Shown here: positions 42,519 through 46,294 of the stretch, one piece after another
Layout: every line of letters begins with the position of its first letter
How positions within the stretch are numbered: position 1 is the first letter of the stretch
From: Niveispirillum sp.
GTDB lineage: Bacteria > Pseudomonadota > Alphaproteobacteria > Azospirillales > Azospirillaceae
Length of the DNA: 46,294 nt
NCBI RefSeq assembly: GCF_017996735.1
Contig: NZ_JAGOGJ010000006.1
Span: 1 to 46,294 of the forward strand
Reading direction: 5' to 3'
Translations under genes and position numbers: made by a program
The notes under the pieces: generated by a model
The model's input: the letters and a program-made list of their open reading frames with translations, nothing else
The model's database searches: none
What the model was told of the DNA's origin: nothing

Positions 42519-43067
42519 ATGACCCCCGACGCCTTCCGCGCCCTGGTGCTTGCCAACCCCATCAACGCCACCATCCTGGACCAGTTGCCCTCTCTGGGCC
42601 TGGATCAGGCGTATCTGGTGGCGGGGTGTCTTTATCAGGCCGTGTGGAATGCGCGGGACGGGCGCGACCCCGGCTGGGGCGTGAAGGATTACGACCTGTT
42701 CTATTACGACCCGGACACAAGCTGGGAGGCCGAGGATGCGGTCATCCGGCGGGCGGCGGCGCTTTATGCCGATCTGGGGGTGGAGGTGGAGGTGCGCAAT
42801 CAGGCGCGTGTCCATCTCTGGTACCCGCAGCGATTCGGCACGGTGATCCCGCCGCTGGCAAGCAGCCAGGACGGCATTGCCGGCTTCCTGGTGCGCTGTA
42901 CCTGTGTCGGCATGTCGGCGTCAGGCGAGGTGGTGGCGCCCTATGGGCTGGACGATCTGGCCGCCGGCATCCTGTCCCCCAATCCCCGCACCGACAATCC
43001 GCCTCAGTACCGGATCAAGGCCGACAGCTACCGCGCCCGCTGGCCCTGGCTCGTTGAACGAGGGTGA
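42519..43067 (+). CDS. nucleotidyltransferase family protein (NTP_transf_6 type)
   Basis: 182 residues from the ATG at 42519 with GGGAAGGG upstream. YLVAGCLYQAVWN and GWGVKDYDLFYYDPDTSWEAEDAVIRRAA carry the VAGxLxQxVWN and DYDxFYxDxD patterns of this family. RVHLWYPQRFG and YGLDDLAAGILSPNP complete the signature. The Asp pair in DYDLFYYD would bind metal. Members are annotated as nucleotidyltransferases of unknown acceptor. Confidence 0.85.
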   Translation: MTPDAFRALVLANPINATILDQLPSLGLDQAYLVAGCLYQAVWNARDGRDPGWGVKDYDLFYYDPDTSWEAEDAVIRRAAALYADLGVEVEVRNQARVHLWYPQRFGTVIPPLASSQDGIAGFLVRCTCVGMSASGEVVAPYGLDDLAAGILSPNPRTDNPPQYRIKADSYRARWPWLVERG

Positions 43068-43137
43068 TGGAACAAACGCCGCTTTCGGTTGTTACCCCCG
43101 CATCGCCGGCTGATGGCCGGTTTCGATGCGAGAGGAC

Positions 43138-43287
43138 ATGATGAAGAAACGTACCCTGACCCTGGCGATCCCGCTGCTGCTTTCCGCCTTTGCGCTGTCG
43201 GCCTGCAATACTGTCGAAGGCGTGGGCAAGGACGTGAAGTCCGGCGGCAAGGCCATCGAAAGCACCGCCCAGGACGCCAAGAACTAA
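43138..43287 (+). CDS. entericidin-like small lipoprotein
   Basis: 49 residues from the ATG at 43138 (a second ATG at 43141 is equally possible), with GAGAGGA upstream. MMKKRTLTLAIPLLLSAFALSAC is a lipoprotein signal with lipobox LSAC; the mature part NTVEGVGKDVKSGGKAIESTAQDAKN is the entericidin A/B pattern. Such peptides are lipid-anchored, released in stationary phase, and form small toxin/antidote pairs in enterobacteria; only one copy is seen here. Confidence 0.88.
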   Translation: MMKKRTLTLAIPLLLSAFALSACNTVEGVGKDVKSGGKAIESTAQDAKN

Positions 43288-43334
43288 AAACCGGCGTCCG
43301 GTTGCGGGAGCGACGGCGAAGCGGTTTTTGTAGA

Positions 43335-43433
43335 CCTCAATCGCCGGCGCTGCATCCGCAGCTTGGCTACGCCGCACATGCGGCGCGGCGGCCATTGCCG
43401 CCGGAGCTGTTTCCGGTCATCCGAAAACAGCTC
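43335..43433 (+). repeat. single copy of the multi-hairpin repeat, diverged
   Basis: Starts CTCAATCGCCGGCGC. Hairpins: GCTGC/GCAGC (43349-43362, loop ATCC), linker TTGGCTACGC, CGCCGC/GCGGCG (43370-43385, loop ACAT), CGGCGGC/GCCGCCG (43386-43403, loop CATT), and GAGCTGTTT/AAACAGCTC (43404-43433) with an inner CGG/CCG pair. The same four-hairpin order as the other copies with different stem sequences. Confidence 0.85.
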
Positions 43434-43465
43434 TAGCAGGCTTGCCCCGGCGGGACGTTGGCGTC

Positions 43466-44053
43466 ATGGTGACGGCCATGAGCACGCCCCCCGCCGACCC
43501 TGCCAGCCTGTCGCCGCCACCGCCCAGCAGCGGTCCGCGTGTGCGCATGGTGCCGCCGGGGGAGGACCGGGAGCGGCTGGTCTGTCCCGATTGTTCCTAT
43601 ATCGCCTACGAGAATCCCAAGATCGTCGTCGGGGCCGTGGTCACCGACCAAGAGGACAGGTTCCTGCTGTGCCGCCGCGCCATCCAGCCGCGCAAAGGGT
43701 TCTGGACCCTGCCCGCCGGCTATATGGAACTGTCCGAGACGACGGAGCAGGGGGCCGCGCGGGAAGCGATGGAGGAGGCGGGGGCCCGCATCGCCATCGA
43801 CGCCCTGCTGGCCGTCTATAACATCCCCCGCATTTCCCAGGTGCAGATGATCTACCGTGCCCGCCTTTCCGATCCTGCCATTGCGGCGGGGCCGGAAAGC
43901 CTGGAAGTGGGCATGTTCCCCTGGAAGGATATTCCCTGGGACGAACTGGCCTTTCCCAGCGTCGTCTGGGCCCTGCATGAATGGCGGGACCGGCGGGAGC
44001 AGACGGGCTTTGCACCCGGCACCAACCCGCCGCCGCCCGTGGAGGGCTTGTAA
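43466..44053 (+). CDS. NUDIX hydrolase
   Basis: 195 residues from the ATG at 43466; an ATG at 43478 is also possible. After a Pro-rich lead comes [23 protein letters not shown], a partial zinc-ribbon-like start as in NudC/ADP-ribose-type Nudix enzymes (only one CxxC is kept). The Nudix box is complete: [34 protein letters not shown] precedes it in the usual way. It hydrolyses a nucleoside diphosphate linked to a further moiety; substrate not determined. Confidence 0.9.
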   Translation: MVTAMSTPPADPASLSPPPPSSGPRVRMVPPGEDRERLVCPDCSYIAYENPKIVVGAVVTDQEDRFLLCRRAIQPRKGFWTLPAGYMELSETTEQGAAREAMEEAGARIAIDALLAVYNIPRISQVQMIYRARLSDPAIAAGPESLEVGMFPWKDIPWDELAFPSVVWALHEWRDRREQTGFAPGTNPPPPVEGL

Positions 44054-44111
44054 CCGCTGCCCTGTCCGGGCACAGTCGCGAACAGAAGCGACCAACAGCC
44101 GGACAGGAAGC

Positions 44112-45122
44112 ATGCGCCGTTCCCACACCGCCGCCCAGGGCACCATCCACCGCCTGACGCTGGACAGCCAGGTGCTGCGCGGCAACCTGCTGGGCGACAG
44201 CCCGTCGCGCGCGGTGCATGTCTATGTGCCGGCCGGACATGATGGGCGCGACCTGCCGCTGCTGGTCGATATTGTCGGCTATACGGCGGGCGGACCCGCC
44301 CATACCAACTGGAAAAATTTCGGGGAGAACCTGCCCGAACGTCTGGACCGGCTGATCGATAGCGGGGCCATGGCACCGGCCGTCGTCGCCTTCCCCGATT
44401 GTTTTACGCGCCTGGGCGGCAACCAGTACATCAATTCCACCGCCATGGGCCGCTGGATGGATTTCCTGTGCGACGAGATGGTGCCCTTTGTCGAAGGGCG
44501 CTTTGCCTGTGGCGGCACGGGCCGGCGGGCCATCTTCGGGAAAAGCAGCGGCGGCTATGGCGCGCTGGCCCATGCCTATCTGCGGCCCGATATCTGGGCG
44601 GCGGCGGCCTGCCATTCCGGCGATATGGGGTTCGAACTCTGCTACCTGCCCGACATGCCCGGCGTGCTGCGGTCGCTGGGCCGCCATGGCGGCTCCATCG
44701 AGCGGTTCATGAATGCGTTCGAAACGGCGCGCAAGGTGGATGGCAAGGACACCCATGTCCTGATGATCCTGTGCATGGCCGCCACCTATGACCCTGACCC
44801 GTCGCAGTATCTGGGCATCCGCCTGCCCGTGACGCCCGACACGTGCGAATTGATCGAGGAACGCTGGGCCAACTGGCTGTCCTGGGACCCGGCCCTCATG
44901 GTGGAGAAACACGCGGAATCCCTGCGCGGGCTGAAGGGCCTGTTCATCGATTGCGGGGACCGGGACCAGTATAATCTGGTGTACGGTGCCCGCCGCCTGC
45001 ACCGCCGCCTGGAAGCGCTGGGTATCGGCCACCGGTATGAGGAATTCCCCGACGACCATTCCTCGGTCGATTACCGGATGGATGAAAGCCTGCCCTTCCT
45101 GGTCCGCGCCCTGAACGGGTGA
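44112..45122 (+). CDS. alpha/beta-hydrolase, esterase D-like
   Basis: 336 residues, ATG at 44112 after AGGAAG. The catalytic serine lies in GKSSGGYGALAHAY (G-x-S-x-G), the acid in LFIDCGDRDQYNLVYGARR, and the histidine in FPDDHSSVDYR. Together with VHVYVPAGHD at the start this is the Esterase_D/PF00756 pattern. Likely a cytosolic carboxylesterase for an acyl or sugar ester; substrate unknown. Followed by an S4 gene 5 bases later. Confidence 0.88.
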   Translation: MRRSHTAAQGTIHRLTLDSQVLRGNLLGDSPSRAVHVYVPAGHDGRDLPLLVDIVGYTAGGPAHTNWKNFGENLPERLDRLIDSGAMAPAVVAFPDCFTRLGGNQYINSTAMGRWMDFLCDEMVPFVEGRFACGGTGRRAIFGKSSGGYGALAHAYLRPDIWAAAACHSGDMGFELCYLPDMPGVLRSLGRHGGSIERFMNAFETARKVDGKDTHVLMILCMAATYDPDPSQYLGIRLPVTPDTCELIEERWANWLSWDPALMVEKHAESLRGLKGLFIDCGDRDQYNLVYGARRLHRRLEALGIGHRYEEFPDDHSSVDYRMDESLPFLVRALNG

Positions 45123-45126
45123 GCGC

Positions 45127-45471
45127 ATGGCCGATCAGGACATCACCGCCCTTGACCCGTCCGATGCCGCCGAAATGGCCAAGGGCCGGCTGCGGCTGGA
45201 CAAATGGCTCTGGTACGCCCGCTTCCTGAAAACCCGCAGCCAGGCGGCCAAGCTGGCGGGTTCCGGCAATCTGCGCCTGGGCGGGGTGCTGGTGACCAAG
45301 GCCAGCCAGGTGGTGAAGGTCGGCGATGTGCTGACCTTCCCGCTGGGCGCCTATGTGCGGGTGATCCGGGTGAAGGCGCTGGCGGCGCGGCGGGGGCCGG
45401 CCCCGGAGGCGCAGGCGCTGTATGAGGACCTGGACCCGCCGACGCCGGAGGCACGGCTGCCGCGCCTGTAA
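45127..45471 (+). CDS. S4-domain RNA-binding protein (Hsp15/HslR-like)
   Basis: 114 residues. Residues ~20-85 are a S4 domain: LRLDKWLWYARFLKTRSQAAKLAGSGNLRLGGVLVTKASQVVKVGDVLTF, with the conserved R-L-D-K-W and the GDVL turn, the form found in Hsp15. Hsp15 frees stalled 50S subunits that carry nascent chains. It overlaps functionally with no neighbour; translated right after the esterase. Confidence 0.88.
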   Translation: MADQDITALDPSDAAEMAKGRLRLDKWLWYARFLKTRSQAAKLAGSGNLRLGGVLVTKASQVVKVGDVLTFPLGAYVRVIRVKALAARRGPAPEAQALYEDLDPPTPEARLPRL

Positions 45472-45487
45472 ACCCATTGGCCGCGCT

Positions 45488-45901
45488 TTACTTTTCAAGC
45501 AGCTTCCACACCCCGTCCACGCCGGCGACCGAACGGTCACCAACGGTCAGCATGCCACGGGCGTAGATGACGCTGCGGCCCGCCCGCAGGATTTCCCCCC
45601 GCGCCACGATGAAGTCACCCACGCGGCAGGCGCCGATGAATTGCATATTCATCTGGATGGTGGCACAGGGCCGGCGATCGACGCTGTCCCAGACAATCAG
45701 CCCGATACCGTGATCGGCCAGCGTGGCGATCATGCCGCCATGGATGGTCCCCTGTTCATTGCGATGTTTGGTCTCGCACAGGATGCCATAGGCCACGCTT
45801 TCCCCTTCCCGCCGTCGCCAGAACGGGCCGACCAGACCGGCATAATCGGCCCATTCCTCCGGCTGCCAGCCCGCCGCCCGCAGCGTTTCGTGCGTTTCCA
45901 T
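45488..45901 (-). CDS. hotdog-fold thioesterase, PaaI family
   Basis: 137 residues. Catalytic-loop motif GTIHGGMIATLADHGIGL (H-G-G-M with the following Asp) and the strand pattern CATIQMNMQFIGACRVGDFIVARGEILRAGRSVIYARGMLTVGDRSVAGVDGVWKLL are typical of PaaI-type acyl-CoA thioesterases. Probable substrate: a medium-chain or aromatic acyl-CoA. Convergent with the S4 gene and divergent from the following dehydrogenase. Confidence 0.9.
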   Translation of the reverse strand: METHETLRAAGWQPEEWADYAGLVGPFWRRREGESVAYGILCETKHRNEQGTIHGGMIATLADHGIGLIVWDSVDRRPCATIQMNMQFIGACRVGDFIVARGEILRAGRSVIYARGMLTVGDRSVAGVDGVWKLLEK

Positions 45902-46011
45902 CTCCCCTCACCTGTGTGTTCTTACCTCGCGCTTATTATACATAAACGTTGATATCCGTATAAATAAATCGTATCCCTGGGGCCGGAAACCATAAGGCCA
46001 GGGAGGACGGG

Positions 46012-46294
46012 ATGGATCTGCAGGGTCGCGCCGTGGTGATCAGTGGCGGCGGATCGGGGCTGGGAGCGGCCACGGCACAGGCATTCGCAGCGGCCGGGGC
46101 ACGGGTGGCGCTGCTGGACATCAACCGCGAAGCGGCCGGTCAGGTCGCCGAACGGATCGGCGGTGTGGCCGTGCAGGCCGATGTGACCAGCGGTGACAGT
46201 CTGGCGGCGGCATTGGCCACGGCTGCGGCCGCACACGGACCCGCCCGCATCGCCGTCAATTGTGCCGGCATCGCCCCGCCGGCCAAGGTGCTGG
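46012..46294 (+). CDS. short-chain dehydrogenase (3-hydroxyacyl-CoA dehydrogenase type 2-like), partial
   Basis: The first 94 residues are present; the window ends inside the gene. GGGSGLGAATAQAFAAAGARVALLDIN is the NAD(P)-binding TGxxxGxG-type loop with Asp after the second strand (NAD preference), and IAVNCAGIAPPAKVL the NNAG-equivalent. The pattern matches the HSD17B10-like 3-hydroxyacyl-CoA dehydrogenases of beta-oxidation. GGGAGG precedes the ATG. Together with the divergent thioesterase it suggests acyl-CoA metabolism. Confidence 0.85.
   Translation, partial: MDLQGRAVVISGGGSGLGAATAQAFAAAGARVALLDINREAAGQVAERIGGVAVQADVTSGDSLAAALATAAAAHGPARIAVNCAGIAPPAKVL

Noticed and set aside
43641..45128. 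495-codon minus-strand open frame
   Set aside because: Shadow of the NUDIX and esterase genes, both supported by catalytic motifs.

Overview
The window reads as chromosome of a GC-rich alphaproteobacterium. A Rhodospirillales member (Azospirillum/Niveispirillum-like) is my best guess, from codon use, the fused petABC order, the coaBC-dut-Rrf2-cysK block and the phage gene types; no rRNA or tRNA gene is present to fix this. It carries ordinary housekeeping genes at the right end, surface-polysaccharide genes at the left end, and a striking nested mobile region in the middle.

Layout. 1-6108 (minus strand): end of a surface-glycan operon with an asparagine-synthetase-like ATP-pyrophosphatase protein cut by the window edge, a BNR-4 repeat protein, a methyltransferase and a double glycosyltransferase. 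6.1-8.4 kb: an XRE regulator with two operator-like palindromes, a small unknown ORF and a LuxR-type regulator. 8.6-10.9 kb: a large membrane protein combining a two-helix channel-like start, two RCK/TrkA-N-like folds, ryanodine-receptor (RyR) repeats and a SLOG-like end. 11.2-12.9 kb: small chromosomal genes, a PAS-like protein and a tandem array of a multi-hairpin repeat that recurs at 40.1 and 43.3 kb.

13.1-33.4 kb is a mobile element inside a mobile element. The outer unit is a podovirus-like prophage remnant: an S24 repressor facing away from two small phage genes, a head-tail connector (portal) gene, a Bbp19-like gene and a scaffold-like gene. Its portal gene is split by a 15,961-bp inner element. 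The inner element is bounded by a 13-bp direct repeat (15807-15819 and 31768-31780), and removing it restores one uninterrupted 501-codon portal reading frame. It encodes a tyrosine integrase, a HipA-like kinase/HIRAN protein pair as cargo, a divergent regulatory switch, a replication initiator with an internal palindrome cluster (candidate origin), a DnaB-like helicase, and a full HK97-type capsid and packaging set (portal, fused protease-capsid, connectors, HNH, TerS, TerL). It has no tail and no lysis genes. This content matches capsid-forming phage satellites (cf-PICI type), which make their own capsids and borrow tails.

33.4-46.3 kb returns to core chromosome: an RluA-type pseudouridine synthase, a DUF2798 membrane protein, the cytochrome bc1 operon petABC with a strong terminator, coaBC, dut, an Rrf2 regulator beside cysK with a promoter and palindrome, a TonB-domain secreted protein, a nucleotidyltransferase-like protein, an entericidin-like lipoprotein, a NUDIX hydrolase, an esterase, an S4 RNA-binding protein, a hotdog thioesterase and the start of a short-chain dehydrogenase.
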